Below are positions 8,550-16,048 of a stretch of DNA of 64,000 bases, piece after piece (the stretch's first letter is position 1; each line of letters starts with the position of its first letter). Location of the stretch: positions 1 to 64,000 of the forward strand of contig VIKE01000010.1 of NCBI GenBank assembly GCA_008080565.1, written 5' to 3'. The notes beneath the pieces are model-generated. The model saw only the letters and a list, made by a program, of their open reading frames with translations, did not search any database and was not told where the DNA came from. This DNA is from Rhodocyclaceae bacterium. GTDB lineage: Bacteria > Pseudomonadota > Gammaproteobacteria > Burkholderiales > Rhodocyclaceae. The translations under genes and the position numbers were made by a program.

Positions 8550-9941
8550 TCAGCGTTCGCTGATCGAACGCAGGTTGTCGGAGGTATAGAAACCTTCCTT
8601 CAACTTCGGATCGTTGGCTTCGACAAACCAGCGCATGTCCTTGCCGCCGCCGAGAGAGCTCTGATCTACCAGATAGCGGTTGTCGATCAGGTTGTGCTGA
8701 ACGAAGGCCGGGTTGTCGCAGCTACCCGTTTCATAGACAGGAATGACGAAACCTTCGCGCAGTTTCCACAGCTTGCCCTGAGCGTCGTAGTCGTCGGCGA
8801 CGACGATGGCCCAGCTATCTTCATCGATATAGAAAGTGCGCTTCGGTGCGACGTGACGGACGCCTGCCTTGACGGTAGCCTCAACCACCCAGACACGGTG
8901 CGTTTCGTAGCGGCGGTTGGCACTGGCAATGCCGTCATCCTTGGCCACATCGTTAAACTTGACGCTCGGGTCATACATGCCGAAGGCGTTGTAGCCGACG
9001 ATCAGCTCCTTCTTGCCAACCAGCTTCCAGTCGAAACGCTCGATGGTGCCGTTGAACATACGCGGCTCGTCCATCGTGTATTGGTTTTCAAAGCCGATCT
9101 GCGGCGCATCGTAGGCGTAGGTCGGCATGCGTCGAACACGGCGCTGCCCCGGGAAGTAGTAATAAACTTCGTTGGTCTTGTCGAGGAAGTTGGTGATGGC
9201 CAGCGACTGACCGGCCAGCGCCGTCGGCGACTTGTACGAGAAGTAGGTGAAATACTCGACCGGCGGCAGTGAGGACAGCAGGGTCGAGCCCTTCTTGCCC
9301 CACGGGAAATAATAGGTCTGGGTCGACGTGGCGGCGATCCACTCGCTGGAACCCTGGCGCGGCGACAGCGCAGTGTACAAGGTCGGCCATTCAAAACCGA
9401 CGCCGGCGTATTTCATCTTGGCGTTCCACATCACCTCGGTACCGGTCTTCGGCACCGGGAAAGGAATACCGGGAACAATCGCTTCCTTGAGGCTCCAGCC
9501 ATCAGCACCGAGCTTGGCGGTAGTGACATTTTTCTTGGTGTTTTCGGCCACAAAGTCCGGGTTGCCGCAGGTCCGGCGTGACGGATAAACATCCATCTTG
9601 TAACCCTTGCCATGCTTGACCTGCTGGATCTGGCCCGGTGACAGCTTGTCGGCGTATTTATCGACGTTGCTCGCATCAATGGTGTACAGCGGCTTGTCGC
9701 CCTGGTACTTGAAATGTGCGGCTCGGCTCTTGCCATAGGACCAGCCGGCGGTCGGTGCTTCCGTGCCCTGCCAGGCCGGAATTGCGCCGTCCTTGTTGGC
9801 GCCCTTTTCCGCACCAAACGGCGTCAGTTCCTTGCCCAGCTTTGCGGCGTCGGCATCGGTGCCGGCGTTGACTGCAGATACTGCGAACAGCGCTGAAATC
9901 AGCGCGCCACACCCCAATGTGCGAACCTTGATCATGTGCAT
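8550..9941 (-). CDS. DUF1329 periplasmic/outer-membrane-associated protein
   Basis: A 463-residue protein with a signal peptide (LISALFAVSAVNAG) and the conserved start of mature DUF1329 proteins (AAKLGKELTPFGAEKGAN, then GAIPAWQG). The family has a LolA/LolB-like fold and almost always accompanies DUF1302 genes. It is the first gene of the leftward operon that ends in the aldehyde dehydrogenase. A second ATG two codons in (MIKVR) is an equally possible start. About 88 bp upstream is the element shared with the aauB promoter region. Confidence 0.87.
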   Translation of the reverse strand: MHMIKVRTLGCGALISALFAVSAVNAGTDADAAKLGKELTPFGAEKGANKDGAIPAWQGTEAPTAGWSYGKSRAAHFKYQGDKPLYTIDASNVDKYADKLSPGQIQQVKHGKGYKMDVYPSRRTCGNPDFVAENTKKNVTTAKLGADGWSLKEAIVPGIPFPVPKTGTEVMWNAKMKYAGVGFEWPTLYTALSPRQGSSEWIAATSTQTYYFPWGKKGSTLLSSLPPVEYFTYFSYKSPTALAGQSLAITNFLDKTNEVYYYFPGQRRVRRMPTYAYDAPQIGFENQYTMDEPRMFNGTIERFDWKLVGKKELIVGYNAFGMYDPSVKFNDVAKDDGIASANRRYETHRVWVVEATVKAGVRHVAPKRTFYIDEDSWAIVVADDYDAQGKLWKLREGFVIPVYETGSCDNPAFVQHNLIDNRYLVDQSSLGGGKDMRWFVEANDPKLKEGFYTSDNLRSISER

Positions 9942-10028
9942 CTCCTTGTAGTATTCCCCGCCGTTGCCGGCTCGGCCCTGTCGGTACTTCCTGTGTGAAT
10001 CAGTCTATGGACTGCGCCAATCCGTCGT

Positions 10029-10047
10029 TATCAAAAATCGGCAAATT
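10029..10047 (-). promoter_or_regulatory. Putative operator shared with the aauB promoter (DUF1329 operon copy)
   Basis: The minus strand reads AATTTGCCGATTTTTGATA. The aauB upstream region carries AATTTGCCAATTTTCGATA, identical at 17 of 19 positions, and at nearly the same distance from the first start codon (88 versus 83 bp). This fits an activator site just upstream of -35. The likely protein is the AraC-family product encoded next to aauB. Confidence 0.6.
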
Positions 10048-10185
10048 GACGTGGATCAACAACCGCCCCTCCAAAACATGCTCGTTCGGATGCACCGCCC
10101 CGTTACCCGCGGCAAGACAGCTGGCGCAGTGTGGGTGCTGATTTTTCCTGGTGCAGCCAGGCTCTGGGTGCGAAGAAACAGCCGG

Positions 10186-10608
10186 CTATGGCTTGGCCAG
10201 TTGCTCGAGAAGTTTCACCCGCACACCAGGGATATCCTCGGGGATCGAGGCCCGGTAACCGCGGACATCCTCGGCCGTGTAGCGCTGAAAATCGGGCGGC
10301 GTGCTGCTCCGCCCCAAATTGACGAGAACCCAGTTAAGGAGCTCCGCCGTGTCGCCGTCATTGAGCGGGGTATTCAGCGTGCCCGGCACTTGCGACAAAT
10401 AGGCCCTACCCTCGGGCAGGCGAAGAAAATGTCCAACTTCGTCGCGCATGGAGGGGATGCCGTTTTCGGGCGATCCGCTGCCATCAATCTGGTGGCAGCC
10501 CATGCAGTACAGGCGGAAGTTCTTCTTTGGGTTATCCGCTCCGGCTTGCACGGCCGGCACGATGCCGAGCAGGCACAAGCCGAGAAGGAGTGATCGAAAA
10601 TTGGCCAT
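10186..10608 (-). CDS. Class I monohaem cytochrome c, periplasmic
   Basis: The real product is 140 residues starting MANFRSLLLG; the longer ORF start (10734) reads back into the preceding cytochrome gene and lacks a leader. A signal peptide (LLLGLCLLGIVPAVQAG) precedes a single haem site CMGCH at residues 35-39, and PSMRDEVGHFL supplies a candidate axial Met. It is the last gene after aauBEDA and the first cytochrome, ten bases behind it. It is likely an electron carrier for the TTQ dehydrogenase or a step towards the terminal oxidase. Confidence 0.82.
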   Translation of the reverse strand: MANFRSLLLGLCLLGIVPAVQAGADNPKKNFRLYCMGCHQIDGSGSPENGIPSMRDEVGHFLRLPEGRAYLSQVPGTLNTPLNDGDTAELLNWVLVNLGRSSTPPDFQRYTAEDVRGYRASIPEDIPGVRVKLLEQLAKP

Positions 10609-10618
10609 AGCCGCTCCC

Positions 10619-11068
10619 TTACTCCAACTCGCTCCGCCAGGCGCGCAACTCTTTGCCAGTCGGCTTTTTGGCGCGCAGCGCGGCGAACTCGGCGGCTTCA
10701 TACGGCGTGTGCCCGGCGGCCAGTTCGGCTGCATTGAAAGCGGTCAGAACGTAGTTGATGACACCTGCCAGTTCGGCATCGGAAAACTGTTGCCAGTTGG
10801 GCATGATGCCGTTGTAGACGACGCCCTTCGATTCCATCTTGCCGGCCAGGCCGGCAATCACGATCCCAGGCACGTATTTGCGACCGACCGGCGAACCCAC
10901 CCGCTTGCCCAGCGTACCAGCCAGCGGCGGGGCCAGCCCGACGGCACCGGCGCCATCCGGCTGATGGCAGGCAGCACAGTTGGCGTCGTAAATTGCCTTG
11001 CCGTCCTGCGCCTGCGCGATTCCCACGGTCAACCCGAAAAAAAGGCCAAAAATGAAATGTCGAATCAC
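10619..11068 (-). CDS. Class I monohaem cytochrome c, probable electron acceptor of the amine dehydrogenase
   Basis: I place the start at GTG 11068 (VIRHFIFGLFFG), which overlaps the aauA stop as GTGA and has GGAGG seven bases upstream; the ORF-track start at 11203 lies inside aauA. The 149-residue product has a signal peptide ending QAQ, haem site CAACH at residues 31-35 and a likely axial Met in GIMPNWQQFSD. The homologous aau locus of Alcaligenes faecalis also has a small monohaem cytochrome gene after aauA. Oddly, most of the signal peptide is encoded by a copy of a dispersed 37-bp repeat. Confidence 0.85.
   Translation of the reverse strand: MIRHFIFGLFFGLTVGIAQAQDGKAIYDANCAACHQPDGAGAVGLAPPLAGTLGKRVGSPVGRKYVPGIVIAGLAGKMESKGVVYNGIMPNWQQFSDAELAGVINYVLTAFNAAELAAGHTPYEAAEFAALRAKKPTGKELRAWRSELE
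11022..11059 (+). repeat. Dispersed repeat, copy A (inside a signal peptide coding region)
   Basis: CCACGGTCAACC followed by an A-rich spacer, then GGCCAAAAATGAAATG. The same ends occur in copies near 21.66, 32.83 and 37.38 kb. Here the repeat reads, on the minus strand, as HFIFGLFFGLTVG of the cytochrome leader. Confidence 0.75.
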
Positions 11069-11607
11069 GACTTGGCCTCCTCGACGCCGACAATGATCGA
11101 CACCGTGCAGTGGTAAAGACTGCTCTGATTGGCCATGCACCAGTTCACATCGTTGTGCACGCCCATGCGATAGCCTGGCCGTTCGCGGATGTTGGTGTTG
11201 CACATGCAGCGGCCGCAGGTTGTCCGGCCGCAGCAGTCGTTATAGCTGACCAGATAGTCACGCCCGTCAGCCGGATTGCGGCAGGTGCCGACCCACGACA
11301 CAGCGGACGGCGTGGTACCCGGCGGGCAGGTCGTCATCGAGCCGCCGCAGCAGGTGCAGAGGAAGCCATCAACGCTGCAATAACGCCAGTAGTCGCAATC
11401 GGTGTCGGTCGGCTCTTTCTTTTTCGGCGCGCTGTGATTGGCGGCGTGCGCCGACGAACTGCGGTCGAATGGCAGGACCGGCAGCGTGAAGGCGCTGGCT
11501 ACCAGGAGCTTGCTGACGCCGACCAGGAAACCGCGCCGGGTCGAGTTGCTGGCGACCTGGCGGGAGCTTCGCTCGGTGAGCGAGTCAAACCATTTCAGGA
11601 GGTTCAT
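11065..11607 (-). CDS. aauA: Aralkylamine dehydrogenase light (beta) subunit, TTQ-bearing
   Basis: The 180-residue precursor (start MNLLKWFD, one base after the aauD stop) has a Tat-type leader (STRRGFLVG, Arg24-Arg25) and the Cys-rich mature chain DCDYWRYCSVDGFLC. The two tryptophans that become tryptophan tryptophylquinone are Trp105 (AVSWVGTC) and Trp156 (DVNWCMAN), and the catalytic Asp is Asp124 (YNDCCG). The VDGFLCTCCGG and RERPGY segments resemble aromatic amine dehydrogenase more than methylamine dehydrogenase. The enzyme oxidises primary arylalkylamines such as tyramine or phenylethylamine to aldehydes in the periplasm. The ORF-track start at 11676 is inside aauD. Confidence 0.93.
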   Translation of the reverse strand: MNLLKWFDSLTERSSRQVASNSTRRGFLVGVSKLLVASAFTLPVLPFDRSSSAHAANHSAPKKKEPTDTDCDYWRYCSVDGFLCTCCGGSMTTCPPGTTPSAVSWVGTCRNPADGRDYLVSYNDCCGRTTCGRCMCNTNIRERPGYRMGVHNDVNWCMANQSSLYHCTVSIIVGVEEAKS

Positions 11608-11608
11608 C

Positions 11609-12229
11609 TCAGGCCTTTCCGGAAATGATCTCGGCGTCAACCATGTTGCGGTCGAGGTGCGCCTGGACCGAGGCAACGCCGGTTTCGTAAGCGGTGAGCA
11701 GGCTTTCGATCTGCTCGCGGGAATTGACCAGACCCTTGGCGCGTACCTGCCCGGCGGCGTCGAGCAGCACGCAGTAGGGCAGCTTGGAAATCTTGAAAGT
11801 CATGCCCAGCGGCTGCGATAGCACGTAGCGAAAATCGCCGAGTTGGTGCTTTTCGCGGAAGGCGGCATGCTCAGAGCGGTCGCCATCGGAGGCCAGCACG
11901 ATGTCGAGCCAGGCGCATTCGCGGTTGCGCACCGAACGCATCATCGGCAGCAGCTTCTTGCACACCGGGCAGGTCGGCGACACGAAGAAGAGCAGCGTGC
12001 TTTTCGCCATGCCGGCGCCGATGGTCAGCGCTTCGCCGTCCCAGGTGGTGACGTCGACCGGCGGCGCCAGTTCGCCGACCTTCGGGCCGTGATCCATCAT
12101 CAGCGCGCCCATCGGGGCGACGCGCTCATAAAGGATACCGATCTGGCGGGACAGGGCGAGAACGCAGACACCAAGCGCGACGACGATAACCCAGAGGACG
12201 ACGATGGAAAGGACGAGGGGATCAATCAT
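11609..12229 (-). CDS. aauD: MauD-like periplasmic thiol-disulfide protein for light-subunit maturation
   Basis: A 206-residue protein with an N-terminal membrane anchor (LVLSIVVLWVIVVALGVCVLAL) and a thioredoxin-like domain carrying CPVC at residues 87-90. MauD is needed to form the six disulfides of the TTQ subunit. It overlaps the aauE stop as ATGA and ends one base before aauA, so the three genes are translationally coupled. Confidence 0.92.
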   Translation of the reverse strand: MIDPLVLSIVVLWVIVVALGVCVLALSRQIGILYERVAPMGALMMDHGPKVGELAPPVDVTTWDGEALTIGAGMAKSTLLFFVSPTCPVCKKLLPMMRSVRNRECAWLDIVLASDGDRSEHAAFREKHQLGDFRYVLSQPLGMTFKISKLPYCVLLDAAGQVRAKGLVNSREQIESLLTAYETGVASVQAHLDRNMVDAEIISGKA

Positions 12230-12783
12230 GATTGCAACTCCTTGAGCAGGGGCTGGTTGGCCAGCAACTGGTTAACACAGGCATAAAGGGCGAGCAGGCC
12301 GAGAATGGCGCCGGCTGCGCTGAAATAGTCGAGCAGCCCGAGGCTGCGGGCGGCGCCATCGCTGGCGCCAAGCACGATGGCGAGGGAGAGGACGACATTG
12401 CGGCCGACCAGCCCCCAGGAAATCCGCTGCCCACCGGTACCGCAACCGCATTCGATGGCAGTCAGGCCGCGCAGCAGGCTGATCTCCACGCCGGCGGTGG
12501 CCAGCACCATGGTCAGCAGGCCGAGCAACATGCCGACGGTGCGGGTCGTTTCAATGACGAGCAGGATGCCGGCAGCCAGTTCGAGCAGCGGGAAGACCCG
12601 GGCGAACAGCGTTGCCACCGGGCCGTTGAGCAGCCGGTAGTTTTCGACGGCGTAGCTAAACAGCTCGATGTCGCGCAGCTTGGCCAGAGCGCCGAGGATC
12701 AGGATGATGCCCATCGCCGCCGCCGTAGCATGGACGATGACCGGGTCAAAAAGCAGAGCGATTGAATCCATGTCCGCATTCAT
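12226..12783 (-). CDS. aauE: MauE-like membrane protein for amine dehydrogenase assembly
   Basis: I take the start MNADMDS at 12783, one base after the aauB stop, giving 185 residues; the upstream start at 12819 lies within aauB. Four or five hydrophobic helices (for example AAAMGIILILGALAKL, LELAAGILLVIETT, GMLLGLLTMVLATAGVEI) fit the MauE/DoxX-like fold, and ECGCGTGG supplies a periplasmic cysteine pair. MauE works with MauD in folding or export of the light subunit. Confidence 0.9.
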   Translation of the reverse strand: MNADMDSIALLFDPVIVHATAAAMGIILILGALAKLRDIELFSYAVENYRLLNGPVATLFARVFPLLELAAGILLVIETTRTVGMLLGLLTMVLATAGVEISLLRGLTAIECGCGTGGQRISWGLVGRNVVLSLAIVLGASDGAARSLGLLDYFSAAGAILGLLALYACVNQLLANQPLLKELQS

Positions 12784-12784
12784 T

Positions 12785-13945
12785 TCATTTGACCTCCATG
12801 AACATGGCCGTTTCGCCAACGCCCTTGATCTCGCGGACTTTCGGGTAGCCGGGAGCGATGCGGCGAACGTCGATCAGCGCTTTTTCCAGATTGAGCTGGT
12901 AAAGCAGCGGGTCGGCGCCCTGGCTGGCGATGATCGACACGGCATGATTCGACAGAATACGGGCGGTCCGCTTCTTGGTCAGCAGATCCAGCGCCCAGAC
13001 TTCCTTGGATGGATTCTTGTGCGAACCTTCGGCGCCCTTGTCGTGCATATTGACGAACAGCGTGCTGCTCGCCTTGTGCAGGGCACTGATCTGCAGGCCA
13101 CCCGGACGCCAGTTGGCCTTCTTGTCCCTGGCGTCGAGCATCGACCAGGCGGCTTCGAATTTCGGGGCATCGCCTTCGAGACGGACGCCATAGACGTTGC
13201 CGTTATACGACACAAAATAACGGGCATCGCCCTGCGCTTCGGCATGGGTATAGATCGGATCGCTGTCCGGGTCGAAGAACTTGGCGCTGCGGTTGCGCGT
13301 CGAGTTCTGGCCCGCCTCGTCGAAGTTGACGGTGAGCAGCGTGCCGTCACCGCAAACGGTAGAGAAGCGGTAACCCGCACTCCATGGATAGACCGCCCAA
13401 CAACCCGGCGTCTGGACTTCGCCAACCACCTTTTTGGCAGGCAAGTCGATGACCGTCACCGAGGTGGCTGGCGTCGCGTTCTGGACGTAAAGGAAACGGC
13501 CATCGGCGCTGGTCGTCAGCATGCCACGATAGGAAACCCCCTGCGCCTTGCGGGCCGGGATATCAATTTCGCCCTTGAGTTCCAGCGTCTGCGTATCGTG
13601 GATTTCGACCACGTCGGCACGGGCTCCACGCGACAGCCGCGGATAGTAGGTCGCCGCCAGGTAGATATTCTTGCCATCGGGCGAAACGGTCGACAAGGCG
13701 GCAAAGCCGGTCCCGATCATGCCGAGAAAGCGACCGCTACGGCCATCGATAACGTACATCCGGCCGTCGACCATGTGGCCGAAAGTCGGGTCGTTAACAT
13801 AGAGACGATTGCCGTCGGCCGGCTTCAGGCGCTCGACCGAAATTGATTCTTCGGGAAGCGGCTCGGGCACCGTCGGACTGGCTGCCGACGCCCCGAAATT
13901 GATGCCGAGCAGCAATGACGCCAAGCCCGCTGTCGATCTTTTCAT
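12785..13945 (-). CDS. aauB: Aralkylamine dehydrogenase heavy (alpha) subunit
   Basis: A 386-residue precursor with a signal peptide (LASLLLGINFGASAAS) and repeated beta-propeller blades, for example SPDGKNIYLAATYYPR and SADGRFLYVQNA. TPGCWAVYPW and STVCGDG hold the disulfide-forming cysteines typical of MADH/AADH heavy chains. It supports the TTQ light subunit as an alpha2beta2 periplasmic enzyme. The gene order aauB-E-D-A matches the described aromatic amine dehydrogenase operon of Alcaligenes faecalis, and no mauF, mauG or mauL homologue is present in the window. Confidence 0.93.
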   Translation of the reverse strand: MKRSTAGLASLLLGINFGASAASPTVPEPLPEESISVERLKPADGNRLYVNDPTFGHMVDGRMYVIDGRSGRFLGMIGTGFAALSTVSPDGKNIYLAATYYPRLSRGARADVVEIHDTQTLELKGEIDIPARKAQGVSYRGMLTTSADGRFLYVQNATPATSVTVIDLPAKKVVGEVQTPGCWAVYPWSAGYRFSTVCGDGTLLTVNFDEAGQNSTRNRSAKFFDPDSDPIYTHAEAQGDARYFVSYNGNVYGVRLEGDAPKFEAAWSMLDARDKKANWRPGGLQISALHKASSTLFVNMHDKGAEGSHKNPSKEVWALDLLTKKRTARILSNHAVSIIASQGADPLLYQLNLEKALIDVRRIAPGYPKVREIKGVGETAMFMEVK

Positions 13946-14027
13946 TGTTTGACCTCACTGTCCAAAATTGCTCTCTGCTGGCGAACCAGGGTGAGAAACA
14001 GTATTGAACAGGGCGGCAAACGGGCAG

Positions 14028-14047
14028 TATCGAAAATTGGCAAATTT
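14028..14047 (-). promoter_or_regulatory. Putative operator shared with the DUF1329 operon (aauB copy)
   Basis: The minus strand reads AAATTTGCCAATTTTCGATA. Nineteen bases downstream of its start TTTGCC recurs in TTTGCCGCCCTGTTCAATACTG, suggesting a pair of direct half-sites as used by AraC proteins. On the outer side GGCAAATT is mirrored by AATTTGCC (14056-14064), giving an inverted repeat around GC-rich bases. The AraC-family gene lies just upstream. Confidence 0.6.
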
Positions 14048-14179
14048 CGGCCCGCGCAATTTGCCTGCTACGTCGGCACCTGTTTTTCAGGCGTGACGAG
14101 GCCGCGATCCGAAAACAATCAGGGGGAAATCAGCGGAGCCGCACGGCCAGGCCCAAGCCCCGGCCCCGGCCGATACCAC

Positions 14180-15172
14180 TCAGTGCAGATGCGCCGAGGT
14201 CTGCGACGGCAGTTCGCCAAACAGGCGACGATAATCCTGAGCCAATTGGGAAAGGTGCCAGAAGCCCCACCGGGACGCCACGTCGCCGATCGACTCGCGG
14301 GCGGGATCGCGCTGCTTCAGTTCGCGCCGCAAGCCGTTGAGGCGAACCGCCTTGAGGTAATGCTGCGGCGAAACGCCGAGCACTTCCTGGGTCGCGTTCT
14401 GCAGCGTACGACGCGTCACGCCAACTTCGCGGCAGACATCGGATATGGTCACGGCCGAGTCATGAGAGCTATCCAGATAGACCCGAACGCGACGCACCAG
14501 GCGGTCGCGGTTCTCGCAAACCGACGGAGCCGAGGCATGGTTCTGCGGACTCAGGCAGGCAGACAGCAATTCATAGAACTCCTCGGCGATGCTGCGCACG
14601 TTCTCAGGACGCAGCATCAGCGCCGAATCCTCGCGCGCCGTTTCGAGCAAGCGAACAAGGAAGGACTGCAAGTGTTCGGTCTGGGGATTGTCGATGGTCC
14701 GGCCAGCCCGGTAGAGATCGCTTTCCAGTTCGCGGAAATCAATGCCCGGATCGTTGACGTAGGCGCACAGAATTTCCGGACTGAAGGCTGCGCCAACGAT
14801 CTCGAAATCCTCCGCCGTCCGCAATTCGAATTCACGCAGCGGATCGACCATGGCCAGACACTGCCGACGCAGGATGTCACCGCGAAAATAGGCATCACCG
14901 CTCAGCCGGGTTACAGCACCAACGGCAAACACGCCGGCCGGGGCACTACCGGCCTGATGAACGATCCGATTGCTGCATTCCTTGAGCACGGTGAACGGGG
15001 GCAATTCGAGTTCCTCGACACTGCCCTCGAAGCGGCCGGAGGAAAGCTGATCGTAGCGCTGCTTCCAGCGCTGGTAAATCAACGCAGCCGATTGAATGTC
15101 AGCATCTGCCGTATAACCGGAACGATAGCAATTCGACCTGGTGTTGCCTGCAGCGATGTTGGATAGATTCAC
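14180..15172 (-). CDS. AraC-family regulator of the aralkylamine dehydrogenase operon (proposed)
   Basis: The 330-residue protein has a long N-terminal effector/dimer domain and a C-terminal double HTH (about 220-325): DRLVRRVRVYLDSSHDSAVTISDVCREVGVTRRTLQNATQEVLGVSP, then SIGDVASRWGFWHLSQLAQDYRRLFGE. The unusual GFWHLSQLAQDYRRLFG ending resembles the EutR/FeaR-type group. It lies directly upstream of aauB in the same direction with 234 bp between, a place for its own operator. Aromatic amine or aldehyde as effector is inferred. Confidence 0.85.
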   Translation of the reverse strand: MNLSNIAAGNTRSNCYRSGYTADADIQSAALIYQRWKQRYDQLSSGRFEGSVEELELPPFTVLKECSNRIVHQAGSAPAGVFAVGAVTRLSGDAYFRGDILRRQCLAMVDPLREFELRTAEDFEIVGAAFSPEILCAYVNDPGIDFRELESDLYRAGRTIDNPQTEHLQSFLVRLLETAREDSALMLRPENVRSIAEEFYELLSACLSPQNHASAPSVCENRDRLVRRVRVYLDSSHDSAVTISDVCREVGVTRRTLQNATQEVLGVSPQHYLKAVRLNGLRRELKQRDPARESIGDVASRWGFWHLSQLAQDYRRLFGELPSQTSAHLH

Positions 15173-15586
15173 GGCTCGAAGCTTCCTCTATGTAAAACAC
15201 GTTCACTCAGTGATAATTATTAACATATTAACGATAATCCGCAAGTGGTTTCTTGCAGTGCTCGTCGAAATAGTTTTCCGGGCCAGAGGGGGCTATAAAA
15301 AACAGCCAAAGACAAGATTCCCCATGGCCACGGTGCTTAGTGATCTTGTTTAGCAGCAAGCATGCCAAAAAATAAATTTTCTATTATTCAAAGGCTTGCA
15401 AAATAGACAGACACAAAAATGGATGGTGCCATGCACCGGTTTGTAGCGAGACGCACCAGAATTGTGAGCATTCACTCACGGTTGGTGGTCGGCCGACAGG
15501 CAGCGGGTTCGCTCCTGCGGCTAGCCAAATTGACGATCAAATAGGACGGTCAGCGCCCATCCGGAAATATCAAACTTGGCGGGCGC
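15173..15586. other. Intergenic stretch without a gene
   Basis: About 414 bp between the AraC gene and the thioesterase gene. It is A/T-rich near 15205-15240 and 15365-15420. It holds an HpaR-like palindrome (15216-15238). I see no tRNA, clear terminator or credible ORF. Confidence 0.5.
15216..15238. promoter_or_regulatory. HpaR-like palindrome upstream of the AraC gene (weaker copy)
   Basis: ATTATTAACATATTAACGATAAT has the TTAACATATTA core seen in the operators near hpaA/hpaR and upstream of the TRAP genes, but its flanks match less well. It lies 44 bp upstream of the AraC start. Confidence 0.35.
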
Positions 15587-16045
15587 TCATCGGGCCGCAA
15601 TCATGGCAATCGGCGCCGTGGCACTGGCCAGCAACAAGCGCTCGGCGTCGTACAGGGAAGCACGGGCGTTGATCAGCGTCCGGCCGGTTTTTTCGAGTTC
15701 GGCCTCGACAATCAACTCGCCGACAAAAACCGGGCGAAAGTAATTGGTTGTCTGCGACACCGTCGCCACGCTGGCCTCGACCGGCGCTTTCGAGAAGGCC
15801 GCGAAAGTCATGCCGAAATCGAGCATGGCGGAAATGATGCCGCCCTGCACCACGCCGTTACCCTGCGTGAAGGCTTCCGGCGGGCAAAAACCAATGCGCA
15901 TACGGCCATCGCGCGCTTCGACGATGCGCATGTTGAGCGACACGGCGAGCGGATTGGTGGTCACCGGCAGGTCGGTCAGTTTCTGCTCGATGGCCCGGCG
16001 CACGAGGGCGCGCTCCGGGTGTTCCGGAGTCGCTCTCTGGCTCAT
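15587..16045 (-). CDS. PaaI-family hotdog thioesterase
   Basis: A 152-residue single hotdog domain with the active-site region TQGNGVVQGGIISAMLDFGMTFA (about 60-82), where the HGG of classical members is QGG, and the TVSQTTNYFRPV strand near 100. Family members hydrolyse acyl-CoA thioesters, and PaaI itself acts on phenylacetyl-CoA pathway esters. It follows the aminotransferase gene with a 3-base gap, so they are co-transcribed. The substrate is unknown. Confidence 0.85.
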   Translation of the reverse strand: MSQRATPEHPERALVRRAIEQKLTDLPVTTNPLAVSLNMRIVEARDGRMRIGFCPPEAFTQGNGVVQGGIISAMLDFGMTFAAFSKAPVEASVATVSQTTNYFRPVFVGELIVEAELEKTGRTLINARASLYDAERLLLASATAPIAMIAAR

Positions 16046-16048
16046 CTT

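Noticed and set aside
10698-11093. Short ORFs with FHFWPFFRVDRG or HGQPEKK-type text (also near 21.6 and 32.8 kb)
   Set aside because: They are translations of the dispersed 37-bp repeat, not genes; useful only as markers of the repeat.
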